Below, piece by piece: positions 23,550 through 32,144 of a DNA stretch of 64,000 bases. The position numbers and the translations under genes were made by a program. The notes under the pieces were generated by a model, which had not been told where the DNA came from, ran no database searches, and saw only the letters and a list, made by a program, of their open reading frames with translations. The DNA comes from Alteripontixanthobacter sp. GTDB lineage: Bacteria; Pseudomonadota; Alphaproteobacteria; Sphingomonadales; Sphingomonadaceae. The number at the start of each line of letters is the position of its first letter. Position 1 is the first letter of the stretch. The stretch covers positions 2,594,968 to 2,658,967 of the forward strand of contig JBDVPM010000008.1 of the NCBI GenBank assembly GCA_039968605.1, given 5' to 3'.

Positions 23550-24116
23550 GTGGCGGCGGTGGGCGAAATTGCAGAACGGGAAGGTATCGAACGGGCGCGA
23601 GCGGGAAGCCGAGCGGCCTTCGCGGCGCTGGTCCAGCCGCACACGCGGCGGCTGATCGTGCTGGCGACCAGAATGCTGCGCTCTTCCGCTCAGGCCGAAG
23701 ACGCCGTGCAGGACAGCCTGGCTTCGCTGTGGCTTTCTCGCCAGCGTCTCGATAGCGCCAAGCCCATCGGCCCCTACCTGACGACCATCGTACTGAACCG
23801 TTGCCGCGACCGCCTGCGAAAGAGGAAGTTGGCAGGGTTTTTCGGCCTGTCTGGTTCGCGCGAGGTGCCGGACATCGCCGATGACGCGCCCACTCCCGAA
23901 ACCCGCGTAGAGGCGCGCGAAAGGCTGCGGCTGGTGGAAGCGGAGATTGCCCGGCTTCCCCTTCGCCTGCGCGAGGCGCTCATCCTCGTAAGCATCGAAG
24001 GCCATAGCCAGGCCGAGGCCGCACAGTTACTCGGCACGAGCGAAAAGGCGATCGAGACGCGGATATATCGGGCGCGTGGCCGGTTGAGGGAGCGGCTGGA
24101 AATCTTTGAGGGGTAG
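23550..24116 (+). CDS. ECF RNA polymerase sigma factor (CnrH-like position)
   Basis: A 188-aa group IV sigma-70. Region 2 is visible as AEDAVQDSLASLWLSRQRLD and LTTIVLNRCRDRLRKRK. Region 4 is RLPLRLREALILVSIEGHSQAEAAQLLGTSEKAIETRIYRARGRLRERL with a clear helix-turn-helix. It starts at GTG 23550, six bases after the CnrX-like gene, completing a Y-X-H order. The neighbouring copA/copB genes are the obvious candidate targets. I could not identify its promoter motif. Confidence 0.9.
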   Translation: MAAVGEIAEREGIERARAGSRAAFAALVQPHTRRLIVLATRMLRSSAQAEDAVQDSLASLWLSRQRLDSAKPIGPYLTTIVLNRCRDRLRKRKLAGFFGLSGSREVPDIADDAPTPETRVEARERLRLVEAEIARLPLRLREALILVSIEGHSQAEAAQLLGTSEKAIETRIYRARGRLRERLEIFEG

Positions 24117-24168
24117 GCCCGCCGCAAGCGTAAAACCCAATGACCAACATTTCGGGAAGCGAAAAATC

Positions 24169-26013
24169 ATGATCCGCGTCAATCGGCGAAAATTCTTGAA
24201 CGCGAGTGCCGGCGGCATCGGGCTGCTTGGCCTGGCCGGTGCGGTGCCGGCCTGGGCGCGCGGCGGCGATCTGCATGGCGGGATCGCCCGCAAGGGTATC
24301 GACGAGGCGCGCGGACCGAAAATCGACCTCACCGTCGCGCGGTCCGCTTTTTCCTCGGGCAATCGGCGCGGCCACGCCGTTGCGGTCAATGGCAGCATTC
24401 CCGGCCCGCTATTGCGCCTGAAAGAGGGCACCACCGTGCAGCTTAACGTCCACAACCAGCTGGACGAGGATACCTCGATCCATTGGCACGGGCTGCTGGT
24501 TCCGTTCGAGCTTGACGGCGTACCCGGGGTCAGCTTCCCGGGGGTCAAACCGGGGCAGACCTTCACCGCCGAATTTCCCGTGCGGCAATCGGGCACATAT
24601 TGGTGGCATTCGCATAGCGGGCTGCAGGAACAGGCGGGACATTACGGCCCGATCGTGGTCGATCCGGCGGGCCCCGATCCGGTTCGGGTGGACCGCGATT
24701 ACGTCATTGTCCTGAGCGAATTCAGCGACATGCACCCGCACACGATTTTCGATAAGCTTAAGAAGGGCGAAGGCTACTTCAACTATAATCAGAACAGCTG
24801 GACCGACGATTACCCGCTCTCCGGCGAAGATCGCCGGATGTGGGCGAAGATGCGCATGATGCCGACCGATATTCTTGATGTATCGGCCGCCACCTACACC
24901 TATCTGCTCAACGGTCACGGACCGCTCGACGGGCTGGAGTATCTGTTCCGTCCGGGCGAGCGGGTGCGGCTGCGCTTCATCAACGCCGGGGCGATGAGCT
25001 TTTTCAACATCCGCATTCCCGGCCTGCCGATGACGGTGGTTCAGGCCGATGGACAAAATGTCGACCCGGTCGAGGTGGATGAGTTCCAGATCGGCGTGGC
25101 GGAAACCTACGATGTCGTGGTGACCCCCGGTGACAAGCCCGCCTATACGCTTGTGGCCGAATCGATGGATCGATCAGGCATGGGTATCGCTACGCTGGCC
25201 AGCGCGCCGGGTGCGCGCGCGCCGATACCTCCTCTGCGCGATCCGCCGCTGCTGACGATGGCCGATATGGGCATGGGGGGGATGGACCACGGATCGGGCG
25301 GCGGTGGCGACACGTGCGGCATGAATCATGGGGCGGGGCATGGTACCGGTCATGCTGCCGGTCATACCGGTGATCACGGGCCAAGCCAAAATGCGGGCGA
25401 TATGTCGGGCGGTACCGATATGGACGGCATGGCGAGCATGGCCGGGATGGATATGCGCGATACTTCGCTGCTGCCGCCGGATGTGAAGGTTGGCCCCGGC
25501 CTCGATATGGTGGCGATGAACCCGGCGGACCGGATGGGCGATCCCGGACTGGGGCTGGACGATGTGCCGCATCGCACGCTGAATTATCGCAAGCTGCGTT
25601 CGCTCGCCCCTCATGCTCAAGTCCGGCGCCCGTCACGGCGAATGGAATTGCATCTTACCGGCAATATGGAACGCTACATGTGGTCGTTCGACGGCAAGAA
25701 ATTTTCCGCCGTCTCGGACGAGCCGATCCGCTTCGCCTATGATGAGCGGGTGCGGGTGAAGCTGGTCAACGATACGATGATGGCGCATCCGATCCACCTT
25801 CACGGCCATTTTTTCGAACTGGTCAATGGTGCGTCCGCCGACCGGCAGCCATTCAAGCATACCGTCATCGTGCAGCCGGGCGGCAGCGCGCAATTCGACC
25901 TGACCGCCGACGAACCGGGGGACTGGGCGTTCCATTGTCACTTGCTCTATCACATGCATGCCGGGATGTTTCAGATCGTGACGGTTGCCAATCCGAATGG
26001 GAGCGAAGCGTGA
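24169..26013 (+). CDS. copA: CopA-type multicopper oxidase (copper resistance)
   Basis: A 614-aa periplasmic multicopper oxidase. From ATG 24169 (GGGAAG upstream) it begins with a Tat signal containing NRRKFL. All four copper clusters are visible: HWHGLLVPFELDG, WWHSHSGLQEQAGHYG, HPIHLHGHFFEL and HCHLLYHMHAGMF. A Met/His/Gly-rich stretch at about residues 360-460 is the extra copper-binding region typical of PcoA/CopA. It is expected to oxidise Cu(I) and bind copper in the periplasm. Its stop overlaps the copB GTG (GTGA). Confidence 0.96.
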   Translation: MIRVNRRKFLNASAGGIGLLGLAGAVPAWARGGDLHGGIARKGIDEARGPKIDLTVARSAFSSGNRRGHAVAVNGSIPGPLLRLKEGTTVQLNVHNQLDEDTSIHWHGLLVPFELDGVPGVSFPGVKPGQTFTAEFPVRQSGTYWWHSHSGLQEQAGHYGPIVVDPAGPDPVRVDRDYVIVLSEFSDMHPHTIFDKLKKGEGYFNYNQNSWTDDYPLSGEDRRMWAKMRMMPTDILDVSAATYTYLLNGHGPLDGLEYLFRPGERVRLRFINAGAMSFFNIRIPGLPMTVVQADGQNVDPVEVDEFQIGVAETYDVVVTPGDKPAYTLVAESMDRSGMGIATLASAPGARAPIPPLRDPPLLTMADMGMGGMDHGSGGGGDTCGMNHGAGHGTGHAAGHTGDHGPSQNAGDMSGGTDMDGMASMAGMDMRDTSLLPPDVKVGPGLDMVAMNPADRMGDPGLGLDDVPHRTLNYRKLRSLAPHAQVRRPSRRMELHLTGNMERYMWSFDGKKFSAVSDEPIRFAYDERVRVKLVNDTMMAHPIHLHGHFFELVNGASADRQPFKHTVIVQPGGSAQFDLTADEPGDWAFHCHLLYHMHAGMFQIVTVANPNGSEA

Positions 26014-27170
26014 AGCGGCCGGCCACAAGGCTGCTCGCCGCGCTCGCTGCCGGGACGATGATCGCGCTGCCGGTATCGGCGCAGCATGCCGGACATGGGG
26101 CCGGACATGGGGCCGGCCATGGAGCCAGCGATAGCCCGCCCGCCGCGCCGCGGGATGCCGCCGCGAAATGTGCCGAAGAGGCCGAGCGCCACCGCGCAAT
26201 GGGCCATGCGGTTGCGCATGGCGCGTGCAAACCCGAACCAAGCGGCGGTCCGGCCATGGACGACGGCGCGATGGATCACGGCCAGATGCACCATAGCCAG
26301 ATGAACCACGGCCAGGCGGCCGATGCACCACCGGATCACAGCCGGATGGACCACGGGGCTGAACCCGCCCCAACCGCTCAGCCGATGGATCATTCGGCAA
26401 TGCAGATGGGCGCGGACGATGCGATCCCCCTCCTGCCACCTCCGCCCGAAGCCGGTAGCGGACCGGCCCGCGCGGCGATCGCCATCTGGGGCGAGGATGC
26501 CATGCAGCAGGCTCGCCGCGAATTGATCCGCGACACCGATGGAGGCCTGCGCTTGTGGTTTCAGGGCGACCGGCTGGAATACCGCCTGCGCGAAGGATCC
26601 GACGGTTATCTGTGGGATATTCAGGGCTATTATGGCGGCGATTTGAACAAGTTCTGGTTCAAGTCGGAAGGCGAAGGAGGCTTCGGCGAAGCTGTCGAAG
26701 AAGCCGAAGTGCAGGCGCTCTACAGCCGGGCAGTCGCGCCGTTTTTCGATTTGCAGGTCGGTGTGCGCCAGGATCTGACCGGACCCGAGCGTACCCATGC
26801 GGTGATCGGCGTGCAGGGCATCGCGCCCTATCACTTCGAAATCGATGCAGCGGCATTCCTCTCCACCAAGGGCGATATCACCGCTAGCATAGAGGCCGAG
26901 CTCGACCAGCGCATCACCCAGCGATTGATCCTTCAGCCGCGCGCAGAAATTGCCCTCGCAGCGCAGGATATTCCCGAATTGGGGATCGGTGCGGGGATCG
27001 ATACTCTCGAGGCGGGGCTTCGGCTGCGTTACGAAATCGCCCGTGAATTCGCGCCCTATATCGGCGTCGACCAGGAATGGAAGATCGGCACCAGCCGCGA
27101 CTTCGCCCGTGCCGAAGGAGAGGATTTAAGCGTAACCAACTATGTGGTCGGGCTGCGCTTCTGGTTTTAG
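26010..27170 (+). CDS. copB: Outer-membrane copper resistance protein CopB
   Basis: A 386-aa protein with a signal peptide ending near VSAQ, then a His/Met/Gly-rich region full of MDHG, HGQM and GHGAGHG elements (about residues 25-135), then the CopB beta-barrel domain (LWFQGDRLEYRL, DLNKFWFKSEGEG, through a C-terminal aromatic FWF). The start is a GTG at 26010 overlapping the copA stop. CopB proteins sequester or pass copper at the outer membrane. Position right behind copA supports the call. Confidence 0.95.
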   Translation: MKRPATRLLAALAAGTMIALPVSAQHAGHGAGHGAGHGASDSPPAAPRDAAAKCAEEAERHRAMGHAVAHGACKPEPSGGPAMDDGAMDHGQMHHSQMNHGQAADAPPDHSRMDHGAEPAPTAQPMDHSAMQMGADDAIPLLPPPPEAGSGPARAAIAIWGEDAMQQARRELIRDTDGGLRLWFQGDRLEYRLREGSDGYLWDIQGYYGGDLNKFWFKSEGEGGFGEAVEEAEVQALYSRAVAPFFDLQVGVRQDLTGPERTHAVIGVQGIAPYHFEIDAAAFLSTKGDITASIEAELDQRITQRLILQPRAEIALAAQDIPELGIGAGIDTLEAGLRLRYEIAREFAPYIGVDQEWKIGTSRDFARAEGEDLSVTNYVVGLRFWF

Positions 27171-27217
27171 AATGGGCAAGTCGCACGCGAACCACCAGCG
27201 AAGCTAAGGTCCTTACC

Positions 27218-27868
27218 ATGAAGCTATTTTCAATTCTGGCGCTATTTTGCGCGGCCCTTGTATGGACCGGGCCGCTGGCAGCGCATGGCGATGAACAGCA
27301 TGGCAAGCCGCCGGCCCAGCTCCAAACAGCTGGCGAAAACTCGGGTACCGTCGGCGCCGCCGGCAACACCGCCGCCGCCGAAACCAGTTCCGATGAAGCT
27401 GCGGCAGGTGGCCATCAGGCAAGCGGCGCCGATGCGGCAGATGCGGGCGGCAGGCTGGAATTTCTTGAAAACCTTCACCCTGCCACCGTGCATTTCCCGA
27501 TCGCCCTGTTCTTCATGGCCGCACTGACGGAATTGTTTGTGATGAGGCGCACTGGCGGACAGCTCGAGCTTGCCGTGTGCGTGCTTGTCTATGGCGGAGC
27601 GGCCGGGGCTGTGATCGCTGCTCTGTTCGGCTGGATCCACACGGGCCTATGGTTCGGCGGCGATACTTCCATGCAACTTCACCGATGGATCGGCATGGCA
27701 ATCGCCTTCATCGGGATCGTCCTGGCGTTTCTGGTGAGCCGCGCTGCGCACAGCAGGACATCGCTACGATTTGGATTGTTCCTGATGGCCGTTATGGTGC
27801 TGGTTCAGGGATACCTGGGGGGCGAGCTTGCACACGGTCCCGGCCATTTGGGGATTACATGGCTGTAA
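27218..27868 (+). CDS. DUF2231-domain membrane protein
   Basis: A 216-aa protein with a signal peptide ending near PLAAHG, an Ala/Gly-rich linker and a four-helix DUF2231 domain starting at NLHPATVHFPIALFFMAAL. The HPxxVHFPIA motif with two His is characteristic and suggests haem or metal contact. It lies 47 bases after copB and is probably in the same transcript. Such proteins are frequent partners of copper or DUF305 genes. Function unproven. Confidence 0.85.
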   Translation: MKLFSILALFCAALVWTGPLAAHGDEQHGKPPAQLQTAGENSGTVGAAGNTAAAETSSDEAAAGGHQASGADAADAGGRLEFLENLHPATVHFPIALFFMAALTELFVMRRTGGQLELAVCVLVYGGAAGAVIAALFGWIHTGLWFGGDTSMQLHRWIGMAIAFIGIVLAFLVSRAAHSRTSLRFGLFLMAVMVLVQGYLGGELAHGPGHLGITWL

Positions 27869-27901
27869 CCGCCCCAGCCAGCCACGCGAAGGGGTGACAC
27901 G

Positions 27902-28096
27902 ATGAAGATCGACAAGCCGGAAACGTGATTGGCGATAGAATATATCGCCCTGCGCGTGCAGTGGGGGTGGGAATATTCCGATCGGATGCCGACCATATTG
28001 GGGTTCGGGCTGGTGCCTATCGTGATGTGGATCTTGGTTCCCTTGGCGGCGTTGGGATTGGCCAGGCGCTCCTCGCGCAAGCTTGTCCAACAGTGA
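27902..28096 (+). pseudogene. Small membrane-protein gene with an in-frame TGA at codon 9
   Basis: AAGGGGTGA lies at good distance before ATG 27902, which reads MKIDKPET and then TGA (27926-27928). The same frame continues without a stop for 55 more codons (LAIEYIALRVQWGWEYSDRM, then the helix ILGFGLVPIVMWILVPLAAL and a basic tail) to TGA 28094-28096. The downstream part looks like a real small membrane protein. Either a nonsense change (for example TGG to TGA) broke the gene, the base is a sequencing error, or translation restarts at the TTG right after the stop (27929). Confidence 0.6.
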
Positions 28097-28123
28097 ATGG
28101 GGACTGCTGGTCCGAACGTTTAT

Positions 28124-29890
28124 TCAGATAAGCCCGCGGGCGATATCGTCGGGCAAAGGAGGGTGCCCATTATCCTGCGACAATTCGCGGAAAGCGCGGT
28201 TTTGCGATAGAAACACGCGCCCGCCTAGCTCATTGAGGAAGTCGGTTCGCTTGAGGCGGTCCATCACCGGCCCCTTCACTTCGGACAGATGTAGTTCGAT
28301 CCCGCTATCGGCGAGGCGGTGATTGATCGCCTCGAGGCTTTCCAGACCCGACGCATCCACTTCGTTAACTGCACTGCACATCAGGATCACGTGGCGCACC
28401 TCCGGCTGGTCCGCGACGCGTTCGAGGATATATTCCTCCAGCCAGCGCGCATTGAGATAGGTCAGGCTTTCATCGATACGGATCGACAGGACATGCGCGA
28501 CGGTAAAGACATCATGCCGCTCCACATTGCGGAAATGTTCGGTTTCCGGAACGCGCCCGACGATGGCCGCGTGCGGCCGCGATGCGCGCCACAGATACAG
28601 CAGAAGGCCAACGACGACACCGGCAATCACGCCCAGTTCCACGCCTGCCAGCAGCGTGATAACTATCGTCGCCAGATGCGCCGCGAAATCCGCCTTGGAA
28701 TAGCGCCATAGCTGGCCGGGCGTCTTCACATCGACCAGGCTCAGCACCGCAGCGATAATCGTGCCAGCCAGGGCGGCGATAGGCAGGCTGAACAACAGCG
28801 GCGTGAGGAACAGCGAGGCCAGCGCAATCCCGACGGCCGTATAGGCGCCGGCAGCCGGCGTTTGTGCGCCGGCATCGAAGTTTACCGCCGAGCGGGCGAA
28901 CCCGCCCGTCACCGGGTAGCCGCCCGAAAATGCACTTGCGATATTCGATGCGCCCAAGCCGATCAGCTCCTGGTCGGGCGCAATACGCTGACGCCTCTTG
29001 GCGGCCAAGGTCTGCGCGACCGAGACGCTCTCCACGAACCCGATCACCGAGATCAACAGCGCGGGTACCCATAGCTGCGCGATCAGGTCCATGTCGGTCG
29101 ACGGGGTGGCGAAAGGCGGCAACCCCTGCGGAATGGCCCCGACCAGATCGACGCCCTTTTCCGCAAGATCGAGCATAACCACCGCCAGAATGGTCAGCGC
29201 CACCGCGATTACCGGCCCCGCCTTCGCAGCGATATCGGCTGCGCGCGGTTTCAGGCCGATCCTCGAGAGGGCCGGTTTGAGTCCGCTCCTGACCCAGAAC
29301 AGGAACATCGTCGCCGGGATACCGATCGCCAGCGTCCACGGATTGGTCAGGCCTATATTGGACGCGAGCGATCCCAGCATCTCCGGCCAATTGTCGCCGC
29401 CGCCCGGAATCCCGAGAATATGCTTGATCTGGCTGGTGGCGATCAGAATGCCGCTGGCCGTGATGAAACCGCTGATCACCGGATGCGAGAGGAGATTGGC
29501 GAGAAAGCCCAGCCGAAGAAAGCCCAGCACAGCCAGCATGATGCCCGACAGAGCGGCCAGCGTGATCGCCGCTTCGAGATATTCGGCCGTACCCTGCGCA
29601 GCCACAGCACCGGCGGCCGATGCGGTCATCAGCGACAGGACCGCGACCGGACCCACCGCCAGCGTCCGGCTCGTCCCGAACAGCGCATAGGCCACCAGCG
29701 GCAGGATCGAGGCATATAGGCCGACGACCGGTGGCAGCCCGGCGAGCAAGGCGTAAGCCAGGCTTTGCGGGATCAGCATGATCGTGACGATCACCGCCGC
29801 CACCAGATCGTTCGTCAGTACAGAAGCGTTATAGGTGCGCCCCCATTGCAGAATGGGGAAGTAGCGTGCCAGCAAGGTGGGCTCGGCCAT
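28124..29890 (-). CDS. SulP-family anion transporter with STAS domain
   Basis: A 588-aa inner-membrane transporter of the SLC26/SulP family. The signature NDLVAAVIVTIMLIPQSLAYALLAGLPPV opens the first helices, followed by about 12-14 hydrophobic segments, and a C-terminal STAS domain at about 460-560 (HVILMCSAVNEVDASGLESLEAI). Substrates of the family include sulfate and bicarbonate. Its place at the end of the BigR-persulfide dioxygenase-YeeE group suggests export or import of a sulfur oxyanion, which is an inference from context. Confidence 0.94.
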   Translation of the reverse strand: MAEPTLLARYFPILQWGRTYNASVLTNDLVAAVIVTIMLIPQSLAYALLAGLPPVVGLYASILPLVAYALFGTSRTLAVGPVAVLSLMTASAAGAVAAQGTAEYLEAAITLAALSGIMLAVLGFLRLGFLANLLSHPVISGFITASGILIATSQIKHILGIPGGGDNWPEMLGSLASNIGLTNPWTLAIGIPATMFLFWVRSGLKPALSRIGLKPRAADIAAKAGPVIAVALTILAVVMLDLAEKGVDLVGAIPQGLPPFATPSTDMDLIAQLWVPALLISVIGFVESVSVAQTLAAKRRQRIAPDQELIGLGASNIASAFSGGYPVTGGFARSAVNFDAGAQTPAAGAYTAVGIALASLFLTPLLFSLPIAALAGTIIAAVLSLVDVKTPGQLWRYSKADFAAHLATIVITLLAGVELGVIAGVVVGLLLYLWRASRPHAAIVGRVPETEHFRNVERHDVFTVAHVLSIRIDESLTYLNARWLEEYILERVADQPEVRHVILMCSAVNEVDASGLESLEAINHRLADSGIELHLSEVKGPVMDRLKRTDFLNELGGRVFLSQNRAFRELSQDNGHPPLPDDIARGLI

Positions 29891-29914
29891 GGCTTCGACT
29901 GCTCCGGCGACGCT

Positions 29915-30334
29915 TCAGCGTTGCTGCTCGAACAAGCGGACGATCAGCATTCCGCCCAGCATCGCCGCGACGAAAGCCGCTGCCTTGGCGGGTTCGATTA
30001 CCAGCGCGGCGAAGCCCGGTCCGGGACACAGGCCGGCAATTCCCCAACCGGTGCCGAACAGCGCCGCGCCGCCGATCAGGCGGGGGGTCAGGTCGGTCCG
30101 GTCGGGAAGAGCGAACGCCGCGCCGATCAAGGGCTGCGCCATGCGTGGCTGAATCCGCCAGGCAATCGCCATCACAATCACCGCGCCGCCCATCACGAAG
30201 GCCAGGGTGGGGTCCCAATCCCCGAAAATGTCGAGGAAGCCGCGTACACGTGCCGGGTCGACCATTCCGCCCAGCGCCAGCCCGCCGCCGAACAATGTCC
30301 CCGACAGGAGTGTCACCAGCCAGGAACGCGTCAT
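29915..30334 (-). CDS. YeeE/YedE-family (DUF6691) transporter half, C-terminal type
   Basis: A 139-aa membrane protein with about four helices and the conserved GIAGLCPGPGFAAL motif containing the Cys that relays thiosulfate or related sulfur compounds in YeeE/TsuA proteins. It starts at ATG 30334, overlapping the stop of the partner gene (ATGA). The two short genes together equal one full-length YeeE, so they probably assemble as a heteromeric channel. It is downstream of a persulfide dioxygenase gene. Confidence 0.88.
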   Translation of the reverse strand: MTRSWLVTLLSGTLFGGGLALGGMVDPARVRGFLDIFGDWDPTLAFVMGGAVIVMAIAWRIQPRMAQPLIGAAFALPDRTDLTPRLIGGAALFGTGWGIAGLCPGPGFAALVIEPAKAAAFVAAMLGGMLIVRLFEQQR

Positions 30335-30780
30335 GACAGCACCTCCAGCCCAAGGGCATTCATGATGGCGAAGGTCGCGATCCCGGCGGCCATGAAGGTC
30401 GCCGTGGCGACGAGCGAGCGCTGCGACAACCGGCTGACGCCGCAAACGCCGTGGCCGCTGGTGCAGCCGCTGCCGATGCGCGTGCCGATGCCGACCAGCA
30501 GACCCGCCGCGATCAGCGGCACGTAACCGGCAAAACTGGCCTCTATCCCGCCGGTAATCCAGGCAACCAGCAATGCACCAATCGGCAGGCCCAGGACAAA
30601 CGCCCACGCGCCGGATCTGGGCATACCATCTCCGCTGATACCGAAGGCGCGGGCGGCGATGCCGGACACGCCGGCAATTCGCCCTGCGCCCAGCAGCATC
30701 AGCGCCGCTGCTAGGCCGATCAGCACGCCGCCGAGCAATCCTGCCAGCGGAGCGGCATCGGGAAATCCGGGCAGCATCAC
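30331..30780 (-). CDS. YeeE/YedE-family transporter half, N-terminal type
   Basis: A 149-aa membrane protein with about four helices and the [19 protein letters not shown] motif, including the conserved Cys of YeeE/YedE sulfur transporters. It overlaps the persulfide dioxygenase stop by four bases (30777-30780) and the second YeeE half at its end, so translation of the module is coupled. Likely transports thiosulfate or another sulfur compound; the substrate is inferred from the family. Confidence 0.9.
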   Translation of the reverse strand: MMLPGFPDAAPLAGLLGGVLIGLAAALMLLGAGRIAGVSGIAARAFGISGDGMPRSGAWAFVLGLPIGALLVAWITGGIEASFAGYVPLIAAGLLVGIGTRIGSGCTSGHGVCGVSRLSQRSLVATATFMAAGIATFAIMNALGLEVLS

Positions 30781-31706
30781 AGCTTGTTCACCGGCATCTT
30801 GAGGTAGGACGTGCCGTCATCTTCCGGCGGCGGCAGATGTCCACCGCGCATGTTCACCTGGATGGCGGGCAGGATCAGGCGCGGCATCTCCAGCGTCGCA
30901 TCGCGCTGCGTGCGCATTTCCACGAACTGATCCTCATCCACATCTTCGTGAAGATGCACATTGGCTGTGCGCTGTGCGAGCATGGTGGTCTCCCACACGA
31001 ATTCGGTGCGATTGGGTGCTTTGTAATCGTGGCACAGGAACACCCGCGTCTTGTCCGGCAGGCGCATCAGTCGCCGGACCGAGCGATAGAGGTTGCGCGC
31101 ATTGCCGCCGGGAAAATCGGCCCGCGCAGAGCCATAATCGGGCATGAACATCGTATCGCCGATAAAGGCCGCATCGCCCACGATATAGGCCATGTCGGCC
31201 GGGGTATGGCCGGGAACATGGAGCGCGATCAGCGGAATTTCGCCGATCATCAACGCGTCGCCATCCTCCAGCAGCCGGTCGAATTGCGATCCGTCGCGTT
31301 CGAACTCGGTGCCTTCGTTGAACACCTTGCCGAACACGCCCTGGACGGTCACGATCTCGCGGCCGATGGCCATTTCGCCGCCCAGCTTTTCCTGCAGATA
31401 GGGCGCGGCCGACAGGTGATCGGCATGGGCGTGGGTTTCCAGGATCCAATCGACGGTCAGGCCTGCCTCGCGCACATAATCGATTATTGCGTCCGCCGCT
31501 TCCAGGCTGGTGCGGCCCGAAGGCTGATCGAAATCCCAGACGCTGTCGATGATGGCGGCGCGCTTGGCCTCATCGTCGCTGACGACATAGGTCGCGGTAA
31601 AGGTCGGCTCATGGAAGAACGCTTTGACGTGCGGCGCTCGCGGATTGCCGGCAAGGACGTCGTTCACCTGTGCAATGGCTTGGTCGATATGCGTGTCGTC
31701 ACTCAT
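30777..31706 (-). CDS. Persulfide dioxygenase-like MBL-fold hydrolase (ETHE1/Blh type)
   Basis: A 309-aa metallo-beta-lactamase-fold protein. Metal ligands are visible as THAHADHLSAAP, HVPGHTPADMAYI, FIGDTMF and FLCHDYK, the ETHE1-like pattern with a single mononuclear iron site. Relatives oxidise glutathione persulfide to sulfite. No rhodanese or DUF442 domain is fused. The ATG at 31706 overlaps the BigR-like stop (ATGA), which strongly supports a sulfide/persulfide detoxification role. Confidence 0.9.
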   Translation of the reverse strand: MSDDTHIDQAIAQVNDVLAGNPRAPHVKAFFHEPTFTATYVVSDDEAKRAAIIDSVWDFDQPSGRTSLEAADAIIDYVREAGLTVDWILETHAHADHLSAAPYLQEKLGGEMAIGREIVTVQGVFGKVFNEGTEFERDGSQFDRLLEDGDALMIGEIPLIALHVPGHTPADMAYIVGDAAFIGDTMFMPDYGSARADFPGGNARNLYRSVRRLMRLPDKTRVFLCHDYKAPNRTEFVWETTMLAQRTANVHLHEDVDEDQFVEMRTQRDATLEMPRLILPAIQVNMRGGHLPPPEDDGTSYLKMPVNKL

Positions 31707-32059
31707 ACTGTCTCTCCGATGTCGTCGCTCGGCTGGGGGGATTGGCCGAGCTCGGGGCAAAAAATGTCATGCAGCAGTTCCAGAACACGCTGCGCATTGG
31801 GGTCGCGGACCCGGTAGAATACCGACTGGGCCTCCTTGCGGGTGGCGACCAGATCGTCCTCACGCAGTTTTCCGAGGTGCTGCGAAAGGGCGGACTGGCT
31901 CAACCCGACCCGCTGCGCCAGATCGCCGGCAGACAGCTCGCCTTCCTCGGCCAGGAAGCAGAGCACCAGCAGGCGCGATTCATTGCCCATCATTTTCAAC
32001 AAGCGGCTGGCCTCGCCGGCCTGGCGCGTGAAATCGGTGGGAGAATCGGTAGTGCTCAT
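31703..32059 (-). CDS. bigR: BigR/SqrR-like ArsR-family repressor
   Basis: A 118-aa winged-helix ArsR-family regulator. The recognition helix is in LSQSALSQHLGKLREDDLV. Two Cys occupy the diagnostic positions of persulfide sensors: C34 in LVLCFLAEEGE and C101 in HDIFCPEL. In BigR and SqrR these form a disulfide or polysulfide link that releases DNA. It is the first gene of the operon with the dioxygenase and the two YeeE halves, and a palindromic operator lies just upstream, implying autorepression. Confidence 0.9.
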   Translation of the reverse strand: MSTTDSPTDFTRQAGEASRLLKMMGNESRLLVLCFLAEEGELSAGDLAQRVGLSQSALSQHLGKLREDDLVATRKEAQSVFYRVRDPNAQRVLELLHDIFCPELGQSPQPSDDIGETV

Positions 32060-32070
32060 CGCTGCCTCTT

Positions 32071-32101
32071 TTAGAAAATACTAATTTAGCAAAATCTAAA
32101 T
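32071..32101. promoter_or_regulatory. BigR-like operator: two overlapping inverted repeats
   Basis: ATTTAG-N6-CTAAAT at 32084-32101 is a perfect inverted repeat, and TTAG-N6-CTAA at 32071-32084 is a second one sharing its edge. They lie 12-42 bases upstream of the BigR-like start codon, in AT-rich sequence unlike the rest of the window. BigR is known to bind AT-rich palindromes at its own promoter, so autoregulation is likely. Confidence 0.7.
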
Positions 32102-32144
32102 CAAATTCAAGAGGGGTATTGCGAGTTTCTCGAGCGAAGCGCCG

